Source: Erodium maritimum (taxonomy: Eukaryota; Streptophyta; Magnoliopsida; Geraniales; Geraniaceae). From it: a stretch of 64,000 nucleotides of DNA. Below the pieces are notes generated by a model. The model worked only from the letters and a program-made list of their open reading frames with translations. It ran no database searches and was not told the DNA's origin. Shown here piece by piece: positions 35,531 through 47,507 of this stretch (its first letter is position 1; each line of letters begins with the position of its first letter). A program made the translations under genes and the position numbers. The stretch covers positions 17,489,001 to 17,553,000 of the forward strand of contig OY997594.1 in NCBI GenBank assembly GCA_963921825.1. The letters are read 5' to 3'.

Positions 35531-35567
<37 letters not shown>
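35531..35567. repeat. (GT)n microsatellite
   Basis: An uninterrupted run of 37 bases of alternating g and t. It should be polymorphic in length. Confidence 0.98.
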
Positions 35568-35569
<2 letters not shown>

Positions 35570-35831
35570 GTGGTAAGTGAGAATGGGAGGGAACTAAATG
35601 GGTTCTTCTTTTCCATTTAGTTTCCTCCCATATCTCACCTCCCACACCTTCACTTGTGTAAAATGGTTGTTTCCATCGGATTAGGGAAGTTCGTAGCTGA
35701 GAATGGGATGGAATCAAATGGATCCTTCCCCGGTCTTTGCTTCCATTTGGTTTCCTCCCGTATCTCATCTCCGACCTCCACTTATAAGTACTGAATGGAT
35801 CGGGTAACATTGGGAAGTTTGGAGTTGAGAG

Positions 35832-36250
35832 TTGGTGGAAACTAAACGAACAGGCATAGTGTAAATTTGCCTTCGCTTAGTTTCCTCCAATATCTTATCT
35901 CCGACCTTCACATTTCACTACTACTGCTGGCAACTAGTTAAGTCTCATGTTAACATATTTCTGTATGCATAGTTTCAGTTAATTTGGAGAACATGTAGTA
36001 AACCAATAGAGGAAATAAACATCAATTAAAGCCTTCGCTTTAATTGGTGGAAACTAATTAAACAGGCATAGTGTAAATTTGCCTTCACATAGTTTCCTCC
36101 AATATCTTATCTCCGACCTTCACATTTCACTACTACTGCTGGCAACTAGTTAAGTCTCATGTTAAACATATTTCTGTATGCATAGTTTCAGTTAATTTGG
36201 AGAACATGTAGTAAAACCAATAGAGGAAATAAACATCAATTAAAGCCCAT
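35832..36250. repeat. Tandem duplication of about 212 bp downstream of CUL3
   Basis: The segment 35832-36043 (ttggtggaaactaaacgaac ... catcaattaaagcc) is repeated almost exactly at 36044-36250. The copies differ by a handful of substitutions and single-base indels. Just to the left (35575-35830) lie two shorter, more diverged repeats of gaatgggagggaactaaatgg ... tttcctcccatatctcacct, so the tract has expanded more than once. It lies between the CUL3 stop codon and the unidentified exon-like segments. Confidence 0.9.
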
Positions 36251-36362
36251 GAAACTTAGAGAAAGTAAATAACAGCTTTTCACTTACCAGATAAGGTACA
36301 AATACCAAATTGTCAGTTCTAATCCTCTGGCAAGAAAATAGTAATCTGGTGAAGGCATTTCT

Positions 36363-39326
36363 TCAAGCAAGATATCGATACAGTTTTCTATCAACACCAT
36401 CCCTCTCCAAGAAATCACGCTCGATAAGGGACTCAATACGTTTCTTTATCTCTGTGGGGTTGGCGAGGAATCTTGACTGCAACTGCTTTGTAACTTCGGC
36501 GATTATATTGTTATGATCCAGTACCCTCCTAGATTTCATGATTCTCACTATAGCTGCTTCAATCTGGGGCTTTCGGTCTTCTTCTACTCTCTGCCGGGTC
36601 TCCTGCTTTTCAGGTTCAGATTCTTTTTGTGCTACTACAGTTCCTATCTTCACCTTATAGAATTTGCTAGTGAACTTATCATTCACAAAAAACGCGTCTT
36701 CCTCACCAATGTCTTTACTCATTGGCTCTTTCCGAAGAACATTCTTTCCCTTCACACAGGCCATTGATTGCAGACACCTCTTCAAGTCTGATGCAGGAAT
36801 CTCAGTAGCCTGCTCAATCTCCTTGTAGCTAAGCCTATCGGAGTTGTTGAAGAGCACAAGAACACACATTTGATAAGTGGAGACATTCAACTCATGCTTC
36901 TGGCCCTTCCCAAAGGTTGCCTTTATATCAGCTACACCCATATTAGTTTGCCAAGACAATCTCCTACCAGTATGAGTCCCAAGGTAATACGCACGGAACT
37001 TTTCACACAGTGCTGACACCTCAGAAGGCAGATTGCAAGTAACACTAGGCTGAGTGGGCCAGGATCCCGTAGTCAAAACCTGGACAGCTAGTGTAGGCCC
37101 ATCCCCAATCTCAGAACCATGGTTGGCATAAAACCCTTGCATTGTATCCTGAGAAGTTTTCATGTCTGTAAACATGCCTTCTAGCTTTGAAGTAAACTGG
37201 TACCCACATTCTGTCTTGAGCTTGACTATCAAACTTCTCTCTGCATCATCAGAAACAGTTTTTCCAGACAAAAGCCGCTTTGCTAAATGCTGTTTATAGT
37301 ACTTTTCAAAAACATCTTTCTCCTGCAAATAGCGGAACAACATCATCACTTTGTCCAAGATTATCTCCACATCCTCCTCACTGACTCCCTTAAGACCCTT
37401 GCGAAGCTTGTCATCCACAAACAAGGAGATGAACTCAGGAGATCGAGGATTCAAATTAATGAAGTATTCAAAAGATGAATTCAAAGCATTCTGGAACGTC
37501 TTATCATTGTTAAATGCCAAGTTTATTATGTTATCATACTTATCTTTTTTATCCAACAGCCTTTGGACAAATTCCACTGGATCCTTCAACCTTTCTGGAT
37601 CAGTAACCAACTGTTTGCCTGTTTCCCTGATGTGAGAAGTCATAACTTCTCGGACTGTCGAGAGACCATTTGAAACCCGGCGGAACAAGTTATACATCCT
37701 TCCCAAGTCTTCATACTTATCATCAAGAAGCATGTTAACCAACCCTGAATTGTCCATGTGAACCAATCTAGGCATGTGGTTTGCAATCATCTCCCTCTCA
37801 ACCACGTTAGTTATCTTGGATTCGCTCTTGGCATCCAAGTAGTGAGTCACTCTCTCCATTTCTTCATTTAGACGTCTCTCAGCTTTCTTCAAGTAGTCCC
37901 CACAGTCACAGCACTCAATGAACTTCTGAGATTCACCTTTGTAAAATTCTGCTGAAACCTCGAGAAATGGTTTCTCAAAATCTTCTTGGTAGACAGAAGA
38001 ACCTAAATCCATAAGCATCTTGATAATATTCCTCATTAGCCCCCGGTTGATAACTTCGCCAGTCCTTTCTCTATGCACTAGTTCAAGAAGAGTATTTAGA
38101 AGCCTTGCCTGAATTTTGTTTGAGTGGATAATGTTATCCCTCCACAGGTTCAACCCGAGCTCATGGACTGGAGTTTTGTGGGTACTAGGAATGAACGTTC
38201 TGTCCATGTACATCAGAATGTCACGAATCATTTGCAATGCCTTGTTATGATCATTCCATTTGTTATTAAGCTCTTCCAGAAACAAACCTCCCTGAGCAGC
38301 GTCAATAGATTTTGATATGTCTTTGAGATGCGAAGTCATAGTAGTTACCAGACCCGAGTAGAGCTTCTCTCCAAATTTGTGCAGCACCATATTGTATGCA
38401 TTTCTGCATTGTGCCAATACTAACTAGTAAGAAGTAGTAAACTCTCAAGTGTTAAAGAGAGGGAAACCAGAAACTACCCATGAGAAACTACTAGACAGAG
38501 CACATAACCCACAACTAACAAAATCGAAAAGATAACAAGAGAAATAGGCACATGTTGTTCAAAACAACAACCCCTAATTACAATAGGTTACAACTATTGA
38601 CAGCATTAGACAACTGCATGAATAAAATTCATAGACAAGCATGACCATGTTTTGATTTCCACCAATTTGTACCTGTCAAACACTGAGACCTTCAGAGAAG
38701 TAGTTAGCTAATTCATCAGATTATCTATAATGGGATCCGATAGTTCAACAGAGCTATGCAGTGGACTTCACCGCCCCAAAAGAATTGTAAATAGCTGCTT
38801 TGATGGGTTCATCAATCCACAGATCATGTTTCAAACAGCCATATCACAACCAATCCAATCCAGTAAGCAAGAAGAAGCTCGGGTGTTTAGAACTTCTAGA
38901 GCTAAACATGTTCCAATTCCAAATACTCCGTAATTAACAAACAAAATAAATATTCTTAACAATAACTTGGAGCACAAATGAAGATTTCTGACACATATAA
39001 CTTAAAAAATAAACTTCACACACAAAAATCACGATCAAACTGCAAGCAAGAAACGCAAATTAAAACTTAAAAATCCTAACAGCTTCATTTCAGCGCAAAT
39101 CCTAAGCAACCATGCAACAGACAAAGTAAGAAATAAATGAAAACTGAGAGAGAGGAATTGGAAACCTATAAAGCTCCTCGAAACTAAGGCCGCTAGCATT
39201 GTGATTGTAAATCTCATTAATAGCATGCTCCAGAATCTTCCAGGTCTTCTCGGCGTATTTCGGATCAACCACCACCCTGTGCTTGAAAGCCTCAATCTGG
39301 AAATTCCTCCTCTTTTGATTACTCAT
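36363..39326 (-). CDS. CUL3A: Cullin-3, scaffold of CRL3 ubiquitin ligases, two exons
   Basis: CUL3 bridges BTB-domain substrate receptors and the RBX1 RING protein to build ubiquitin ligases; in plants these act in embryo development, light and ethylene responses. Coding exons on the minus strand are 39326-39166 and 38403-36363, joined by a 762-bp GT-AG intron within codon 54 (FEELYR/NAYNM). The product has 733 residues against 732 for Arabidopsis CUL3A. N-terminal cullin repeats run over roughly residues 35-370, the cullin homology domain over about 380-610, and the C-terminal winged helix carries the NEDD8 site in IVRIMKSRR (Lys at about 677). The protein ends YRYLA, typical of cullins. 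The ATG at 38417 that opens the large frame is intronic; the true start is MSNQKRRNFQIEAFKHRV at 39326. The gene is intact. Two paralogues exist in Arabidopsis, and the symbol is chosen because ORC6 and PMT2 are its neighbours. Confidence 0.97.
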
Positions 39327-39839
39327 AGCTCTCCCTCCTTCCTAAGATCCCAATAAGCGATCAACAGAAAAAATATACGATGCAAACCAAGCCCTCGGAA
39401 TCCGCACAGATCGACCTCCAACAAGAACAGGAATCGATAACTCTCCAAGCAGAGGCTTGATTTGAATCCTGAATCTTGATACTAATCAATGAAAAATTTA
39501 GAAAAATCCAGAGTAAGAATCGATGAGCTGAAACGAAGTAGTTAGCGATAAATAGGGTGCGGACTGAATTGGCGGGGAACGGGGAGAGATTTGGGTAAGG
39601 AAACTAGGGTTGTTCACAGAAACGACACGTAAAACTGGAATTGAATTGTATTCGACTTGAGCGAAGGGCAATTTCAAAGAAAGGAGGAAGGTTAGGTGTG
39701 TTTGCAGATGAAAAGGAACGTCCGACACCACGACGGCGCCGACGGCGGCGACGATGATGAAACGAAGGGAAAAGCAGAAGCACCAGCACAACTGCGATAG
39801 GCGGAGGTTAGCTTCAAACATGGTATTTTTCGTAAATTA

Positions 39840-41130
39840 TTTACTTATTTATCAGGAAAATTTTCACTATAACCTTCTACCAATCGTCAATTTTCGAAAT
39901 GATACCCTAACAATCTTATTTTACGGTTACATTTTAATTAACTTTTCATCCAAAATAAGTAAAATGATTATAATACCCATAATCTACTTAAACTTACTTA
40001 ATCTAATTAAACGTACCTAAACTAATTAACTTACCTAAACATATCTATACTAAACTACCTTCGTTTCTATTCTACCCTAAATTTGTTCATCATTCTTCAG
40101 CTATCCTCACCCTAAAAACAATTCATCTGATATACGCCCCCTTCACCTCGTCCCTTCACCTTCATCTTCCCCAGCGAGAACACCTCGTACAACCCTTTAC
40201 CTTTATCTCTCATCCACGGTGAGCTAGGCACGAAATCTTCACTGGCAGTAGTGAGATTTGGTGCTTTACTCGTCGGAGATATGATGGGGTCGAGGTCGCA
40301 TCATGTTGTCCCTTGTCGTAGAAGAATCCGAGCCTCGTCGAGACCACGCCGAGGACGTTGCTTCGTCGAAGATCTGATGGGGTCGAGGTCGCGTCGCGTT
40401 ATCTCTGGCTCGTCTCCGACGGCACGAAGAGGAGAGGTGTCTCTCTCTGATAGTGTCTAACCAGAGGCGGACATGGGTCGAGGTCGCGTAGGTCTCCTCT
40501 ACGCTTCCATCTCTGGCATTAAGCTGTTTTTCGGAGGCATGCAAGCCCATTTCCTCTTCCCAAATCTGGTCTGCTCCAGCGTGTTTCGGCGTTTTGGCTC
40601 TTGCATGCCCGTGTTCTGTTCCCGAGTTCCCTTTTTTCAATCTCTTTGTTCGTTCTATGAATCTGGGGTGTACATAAATCTGATATGTAATTTGAAGCCT
40701 CAAGTTCTATCCCTGCTGTGTATGAACAATCGATATAGATTGTTATAGTTCTAATCAATTTGTGAAAATATGAGTTCATTGAAAGTGTTTGTTCATCAGA
40801 TCTAGATTTGTTGTTTTCAAAATCATGTTGAATCAGAACTTTTTCTCTTCTAAATTGTGTATATAAATCAAGTTAATTACTGTTCTTTGGGTAAGGACAC
40901 ACATATAGGATATGATTTCACAATTATTTTCATCATTCATCACACTTTGGTGTTAGTGCTGGTTAGGACACCCCGAGTTAGATGTCATCCTCAACATAGG
41001 CCCGATTAGGCATTACTTTACGACAACTTTAGACCGAGAAAGGAATGCTAATTAGACCATCAATTAGATGCATGTTATCTTTGTTGTACTGAATATAATA
41101 TTGATTGAAAATATTGACAGTGACATGCTC
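39840..41130. other. Intergenic stretch with a GC-rich patch, no gene
   Basis: From 39840 to 40140 the sequence is AT-rich. From 40240 to 40480 it is GC-rich and contains a direct repeat of gatggggtcgaggtcgc (near 40280, 40377 and, partly, 40470). Open frames here show no domain. The patch could be a captured gene fragment or the end of an unrecognised transposon. Confidence 0.4.
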
Positions 41131-41142
41131 CTGTCATACCAT

Positions 41143-43005
41143 TTTTTTTATAAGCGAAAGATTTATTGAACCTTTGCTTTCCTAAGATACGAAAAGCAAG
41201 GCATGAGATCAACCTCAAAAAGGAATCCTCCCAAAAACTGAAACAAGCTCGAAAGAGCCACAAGGCATACAAGCCTCAAGAAACATAAACCACAAAACAA
41301 GACAAAAGAAAACAACAAGCCTCCTAACCTACTTCCTACTCGGGTCCAAGCAGGCAAACGAGTTAGATACCAGGACATGGCTTATGTCTTTTTCTGTCAA
41401 TACAGGGGAAACCTCGTCCTTGTTACCCTTGTCGACTTCGAGCATAAGATGCGGGTTGATCTGTTTTAGCACCACAGGGACAAGGTTGACAGTCCTTTTC
41501 CCAACTTTCGAACGATAACTCCATTCACCAGAGCCATTTTTTGTTGCAATATCAACTGTAAAGCTTCCAAAATTTCCTCCAACGTCGTTAGAGGTCTTGG
41601 CTCTTGCTTGGTAGAGAACAACAAAAGAAGCAATTGTCGTTTTTGACTGAGCCTTTTTAGGACGACCTCGTTTCTTTGGTTCACTCTTTGGGGGTTTAGA
41701 CAAATCTTCCTTCCACTGACTGCCTTGAAAACCGACAACCAAATCCCGAGGGCCATCCACCAAAGCCATCCCATGGGCTTCCAAGAATTGTTGACCCGCC
41801 ACCTCTGGTAGGGACTCCTCGACTTGGGCCTCAAAATCGACCCGACGATCCAAATCAGTCCCAATTCGGTTGAAAATGTCCACCAAACTAGGGTCTTCAC
41901 GGGCCGTCAACTGAGGCTTTTCGGGGGAGCTTAAAAAACGAGAAGCAGCTTATGGGCCCAATTTCTGCGAACAGGAAGAATCAACATGGGCCTGGTCTGT
42001 GATAGGTGCAGACTCACGATCTACCTGCGCTTCAGTCTTCTTTGCTAGAACAGACTCATGGGCTGGAGTAGGCCCTGAAGAATGGAGCCCAACAGCCATA
42101 AGCCCATCGCTAGCACATTCCTTCCTCTCCACGTTCTGCGCAACAACTTTTGCTTAACTAGGAAACACGATTCCATCAGATTGATTTTGAAATGAAATCA
42201 AATCAACTGATTTGCAATTTGATTGCTGAATATGTGAGTCAACTATATCCAGCGTCAAATCTGGTGCAATCCCGGAAACTAAGCGATTCTGGTCCGAAGT
42301 GGTGTCAGACTTCCTTGCCCCTTCCATCGCCGACGACCTTGTGACAACACTACCCTGGCGAGCCAAGACAACAAACAGCTTGTAGCCGTTTAAAATAAAC
42401 TCATTGAGGGTCTGAATCGCATGCGAAGCCGATGCCGGATTTGAGAACTCTGCGAAGCCAAAGTGATGGCCTTTCTTGTTCCGGGATTTGAGGATATTAA
42501 TGGCAACCACTTCCCCAAACGGCGCTAGAGAACTGCGTGCCCAATATGACGAAGTGTTCCAAGGTAAATTGTAGAGAAATACCTTGCACGGGTCTACGTC
42601 GTCGGATTTTGCTTGCAATCTCTCGTCTGAAGTAGGCTTACCGGAAACAACGATGCTCTGTTTTTCAATACTAAGAACATAGGACTTCGCGACCCCACCT
42701 TCAGCCGCGCCTAAAAACGCGTCACCCCCAACAACGTGTTGTGTAGCCTTCCGTACCGAACCTGCAACTTTGGCCAATATGTTCTCTTCCTTCTTCTGCC
42801 GGTGACGTCTTGTCTGTTGACGAACTGGAACATCCCCGACTTTGTTAGGCTTCTGCTTGGTTGTGTTAGTAACAACATCATGGAACTGGTTACAATAAGA
42901 AGCGTAAGAGGAGATAAGGACTGAGCAAAAATATGAGAAATACAGTCTTGACTCCACCGTCCTCCTCCGACCTTTGGCAGACATTTTGTGTTTTTTCCCA
43001 ACTTC
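41143..43005 (-). mobile_element. RRM/AT-hook retroelement copy B, full length, nearly intact
   Basis: The element lies between imperfect 12-bp duplications, ctgtcataccat (41131-41142) and ccgtcatgccat (43006-43017). On the minus strand it has a 5' leader of about 20 bp, an ATG at 42984, and one reading frame to the stop at 41329 (551 residues) interrupted by just two stop codons (42154-42156 and 41950-41952) and no frameshift. The protein has a basic N-terminus, an RRM at about residues 134-210 (RNP2 VFLYNL, RNP1 GHHFGFAEF), a long acidic linker, an AT-hook-like KRGRPKK at about 438-444, and a conserved C-terminus ending FACLDPSRK. The tail is CAATAAATCTTTCGCTTAT plus eight A. There is no endonuclease or reverse transcriptase. 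Plant L1 elements of the BNR type carry an RRM in ORF1, so this is probably an ORF1-only derivative. Alternative: a retro-copied host RRM gene; the second full-length copy with the same structure argues for a mobile family. Confidence 0.82.
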
Positions 43006-43230
43006 CCGTCATGCCATATATTAGAAGAATTTTGGTTTTTGTTCCTTTAATAGAAAATTTGGGATATTATTGTTCATTTTGAAATAGTAAGTTATGTTTT
43101 TTTAATTGTTGTTAGAAGCAGTTATGTAAGTATTTATGACAACCTTTATTTCTTGGAAACAACTACATCTTAAAACGAAACCTTGTATGTGGAATTGCAT
43201 GGTACTAAATGCAAATTAAATAAGTGATAT

Positions 43231-43954
43231 CATGAAGGTGTGGGTTCTGGGTTTTGTGGGCCTGGTTCTGATATCGTGCCAGCCCAGGACGCAAGTGTCC
43301 CTCATCTCCCGTGCGATTCTCTGATTGGGGAGGTTAACATTGGCGCTGGAACTGTTGGACTGAGTGGAATGGATGGGCAGGTTGGGCCTGTAGTTCAAAC
43401 ATACCAGTTCAGCCCATGTTCAGTTAGTGTGAGTGTGACTGAAGCTTTTGAAAAACCTGAATCTACACAGCAGGTGGCATCACCGTGGAAGGATGCGCTC
43501 GTACTCTCAAAACGTGTGAGCCGTCCTCCTAAGCACCTGACGGATATTTATACCATGGTGTGTAAACCGAAGGTCTCGGATCGGCAAAGGTACTGTCCCG
43601 TCGATATTGGGAAACAGGTTGAGCAAGTCCGAAGTGGAAAAACTCAAGTCGTAGCCCCGTCTAAGGGTACCGATGCATGGATTACAATTCGTGAGTTGGC
43701 TGCCAAGAAGAAGGTTGAGACGACTCGTCGTTGACCGGAAGGCGAGGATTGGCAGAGTTTTCTCTATTTTTGATTTTTGATTTTTGTTCCTTGTTTTTTA
43801 GTTTTCTTAGAAAAGGCTTGGCCTTTTGGCTTCCGTTTGTGAAGCCCTTTTGTAATCGTTGGTTCTCACCCTGCTTCCTCTAGAAGTGGGGCTTTCTGAT
43901 CCATTTTTGGGATCAGTCTTTCTAATCAATTTTTCGAGCTTATCAAAAATAAAA
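43231..43954 (+). mobile_element. RRM retroelement copy C (5' truncated, C-terminus and tail)
   Basis: This copy retains only the end of the protein (open frame 43240-43734) with ASPWKDALVLSKRVSRPPKH, KPKVSDRQRYCPVDIGKQ and a final run rich in Lys and Arg. It matches copy A (SPWKDALLQPPKRQSRPPKH ... VDTGKQIA). The 3' end is ctaatcaatttttcgagctt, followed by an A-rich tail. Flanks taaataagtgatat and taaataagggagtat are a plausible degenerate target duplication. It lies head to head with copy B, 226 bp away. Confidence 0.72.
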
Positions 43955-44149
43955 ATAAATAAGGGAGTATGTGGGAATGCCTTGACTTGGAAGAATTTGA
44001 TGTTTGTCTTGATTGTATGAAAGGAAAACATACTCAAACAAAGGGATTATGTGTCAACAGATCTTTAGATGTCTTATAACTAATTAATACTAATATTTGT
44101 GGGTCATTACCTAAGCGTCTTGGAATCGTCAATAATATTTTATAACATT

Positions 44150-45180
44150 CATGAACGATTACTCATGTTATGGGTACCTATATATATTCATGAAAAAAAA
44201 TATTAGCCTTCGGACATTTTCAAAGCTTATAAAATTGAAGTTGAGACTGAGCTCAACGAAAGAATTAAGAAAGTCAGATATGATCGTGGAGGTTAGTATA
44301 TATTATAGTAGATATGATGGCTTAGGAGAGAAAGGAATGAGACCATTGGTATTGACTCACTATATACCATGCCCAAATCACCTAGCATGAGTGGTGTAGT
44401 TGAAAAAAGAAATAGGACATAAAGACATGATAAGGAGTATGATTGCTCATTCTACCTTACTCGAGTCTCTCTAAGGAGAAGGTTTAAAGACAACAATGTA
44501 TATTTTGAATAGAGTAAAAACAAACGCAGTTGCATAAACTCCTTATAAGCTTTGGACATGTTAGGAGCCTAGTATAAATCACTTTTACATATGAGGATGT
44601 TCACCCGATGAAATACCTAGTAGTCCACATGAAAAAATTGAACTCCAAAACTTTTAGCAGCTACTTTATTGGTTATTTTGAGCGTTATAAGGGCTATTAG
44701 TTTTATGATCCCAGAAGAAAAAAAATAAGGTAGGAGCCACATCATATTTTAGGATGCTTAACTTGAGAGGGTGAGTAAGGATAGAGACATTGTATTTGAG
44801 GAGACAATGACATTAAACTCGATTTCTGCTATCACTTTTGAAAATATTCAAGTTCATACACCTATTATTGATCTATAAGTGAATATGGAACCTCAACGAG
44901 ACAATGTTGGGTAACTTCATATTCAAGCTAAAACAGTTGTTCGAGATAAAAAAAATTCAACCACCTTAGCAATATGTGCCGTCAAGAAGATCCACAAGAT
45001 AAAGGAGAAATATTATTCTATACGACTATGTCATATATCTCCAAGAACATGAGGATGGAAAAATAAAAGATGATCCAATCAATTTTTTCCATGCCATGAA
45101 AAGTTCAAACTATCAAATGGATTAATGACATGCAAGAATAAGGATAGAAAAACAGTTATTCGATATGTTGTTACTTGGTT
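44150..45180 (+). mobile_element. Ty1/copia pol fragment (broken)
   Basis: Short pieces in several frames resemble the C-terminal half of a Ty1/copia integrase and the following linker (for example MSGVVEKRNR and YILNRVK). It is an old fossil, broken in roughly ten or more places. No LTR can be assigned to it. Confidence 0.65.
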
Positions 45181-45603
45181 TTAACCTAATAAAAATTACC
45201 AACTGTCAAAATATGTCAACCTAATTAAAAAAAATTCTATTTTGCAAACTAAAACAAATTAATTGAAATTACTTTGATTTGATTAAGTTATTAATCAATT
45301 TTAATTTAATAACTACACATAATATAAAGTATAAATTTAACCACTTTTCTAATATTTCATTCAATTCTACAAAATTACCTTACACATTTAATATAAACAA
45401 TCTTTTTAGATGCTTACACAAAAACTATCATATACAAAATAGACACTGTATAACATAATTGCTTCATATAACATAACTTGTCAAATTCTTCCCATTGTGC
45501 ATACTTCTAGACATTTTTTTTACGAAATCAATATAATTTAGAGATATTGTATAATAAATAAATTGGTAGGGCAAGTTTCTTCAGTCATATTCTACTAGTT
45601 AAC
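45181..45603. other. AT-rich stretch, nothing recognised
   Basis: Very AT-rich sequence without open frames or repeats that I can identify. Confidence 0.4.
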
Positions 45604-47378
45604 AAAAGATTCAAGATTCAGTGATATTTTTGGCTCAAAGGCTTGCATCTGGAAACTATGAAGAGGCAACAAAATCTATTTTTGGACTGATATTTGGTGG
45701 GGAGAATCATCTCTCAAGACTTTATTTCCTAGAATATATCTCCTGTCAAGTGCCAAAAAAGATATGATAGAGGACCTATGGGATGGTGAAGATTGGAATT
45801 TGAAACTCGGAAGATTTCCTAGAGGTTGGGAGGAAAATGAATGGGGTTTGATCAGCTCAATACTCGCCTTGATCTCCCTTTCTACTGAAGATGATGCAAT
45901 GTCTTGGATACATGATGACAAAGGGTTCTCAATAAAAAAAATGTACTTTTTACTTTCTCCCCAAGCTACTGTTATTCCTGGTTGGACAAAAAATCTTTGG
46001 TCTCCAGCTATGCCTCCCAAAATTATGGCTTTCTGCTGGCTAGCTTGTTTGGAGGCCATTCCTTCAAGGTGTTTTCTAGAATCCAGAGGTATGACCTTCT
46101 CCCTAGAAGAATTAGTTTATCCCTCTTGCTCTTGGGACTTTGAAGATGTTGCTCACATACTGCTTCACTGTAAAATTGCTTAGGAAGTTTGGATTCTTGT
46201 ATTAGACTGGTGGGGGGTTTCATGGTCTATGTCAGCTGATATTCAGACCATTTTTTGCTCTTGGCTTCACTTGGTTTATCCCAATTTCAAGAAGGTGTGG
46301 GGGAAGATTTTAAAATTAACTTGTTGGAAAATTTGGTTGGCCAGAAATGACATAATGTTCAATGTAGTGATCCTCTCTCCTACAAACATATTCATCAAAA
46401 TTCAAAGCCATTTATTTTCTTGGGAAAATGCCTCCTTCTCCTGCACTTATGGCTTCTCTTTTGAGAACTGGATGTCATCTCCTCAAGCATGTTTGATGTT
46501 GAGGCAAAGCAGGCCCTGACTTTGGGGGCTTTCTCATTTTGGCTGTTGTTCTGAGGTTTGGGGTGTGAGGGGGTGGGTTTTGTGGGTGGTTAGGGTACTG
46601 TGGTGAGGGTGTCTTCCTTGGGGTTTCTTTTTTCTGCTTGTGTGTGGTTAGCTTTTCATCCTCCTTAGGTTGGTCTGTGAGAGTGGGTGGTTGATGAGTC
46701 TGTGTTGTGCTCATCCTGAGCCTTGTGGTTTTTTGTTGTCTGCCCTTGCTCCCTCGGTCTCCTTGCAAGTGGTTTGTCCTTTTGGGAGACTTCATTTCAT
46801 TTTGCAGGCTTATTATTTCATTACTAGTTCCTACAGTCACATTCATCAGGTTACTTCTACTGCAAGAAAGTCCAAAAGACTCTATTCTCTGTTGTTGTGA
46901 TGTCACTCCAAGGTTTTCAGTTGTAGTCCAAGTTCGTTTGTAGATCAAGAGGGCCCACTATGCTTTTTCATCTCACTAGGAACCTCAATGTCTCACTCCT
47001 GCTGATCTTCCCCCAGTTTTTCTGTTCAAACAACTTCGGAAAAGAGTAACTCTGCTCTTTCTTCAGCCGCAAGCAACAAATCCATGAAAGCTTCTTCTAC
47101 TTCAAGATCTAACTCAATCACATGGACCTTACTACTACACGGTCCCTCTTCATTTTGGCCAGCTCCTGTTTCGTGGCCTCAATTCTCAGTGCTTGTACTA
47201 GTCATTTCAATTTTCTACCCTTTTGTTTTTTTTTGTGGGTAGCTAGATACTTGTAATTCAACTTTGGGTAATGCACTTCCTTGTTTAGTCTGTAGCTAGA
47301 GACTTTTGTCCTCCATTTTCAATCTTTGAAAATGGAGAGATTTAATATAATGCTTTGCTTATAAAAATAAAATAAAAT
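45604..47378 (+). mobile_element. L1-type LINE, ORF2 3' end with zf-RVT domain and 3' UTR
   Basis: The frame from about 45680 to 46519 encodes the end of an L1 ORF2: TDIWWGES, then the zf-RVT block FSIKKMYFLL ... MPPKIMAFCWLACLEAIPSR ... HILLHCKIA, and KIWLARNDIMFN. One stop (TAG near 46181) interrupts it. The 3' UTR shares ggtactgtggtgagg with the LINE at 15010-17050, so they belong to one family. The 3' end, atttaatataatgctttgct followed by tataaaaataaaataaaa, resembles the ends of the RRM retroelements. The 5' part, with endonuclease and most of the reverse transcriptase, is missing. Confidence 0.83.
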
Positions 47379-47507
47379 CTAATATAGATAACAACATAGT
47401 CACATAGATAGATAGATATTATATGATAAATAACAACATAAATAGCTATAGGTACTTCAATAAATAAAAAATCAACCTTTCATGCATTACTAATATCGTA
47501 TATTGCA

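Noticed and set aside
35431-35810. His/Thr-repeat frames around 35530
   Set aside because: They are translations of the (GT)n microsatellite.
38404-38417. ATG at 38417 as the start of cullin-3
   Set aside because: The codons before RNAYNMVLHKFGEK are intron; the upstream exon at 39166-39326 supplies the conserved N-terminus through a GT-AG junction.
40251-40703. Possible gene in the GC-rich patch
   Set aside because: Frames on both strands are short, repetitive and without any domain or splice structure that I can support.
41329-42984. Host RRM protein gene on the minus strand
   Set aside because: Target duplications, an A-tail, absence of introns and a second equal-length copy at 60669-62528 point to a retroelement.
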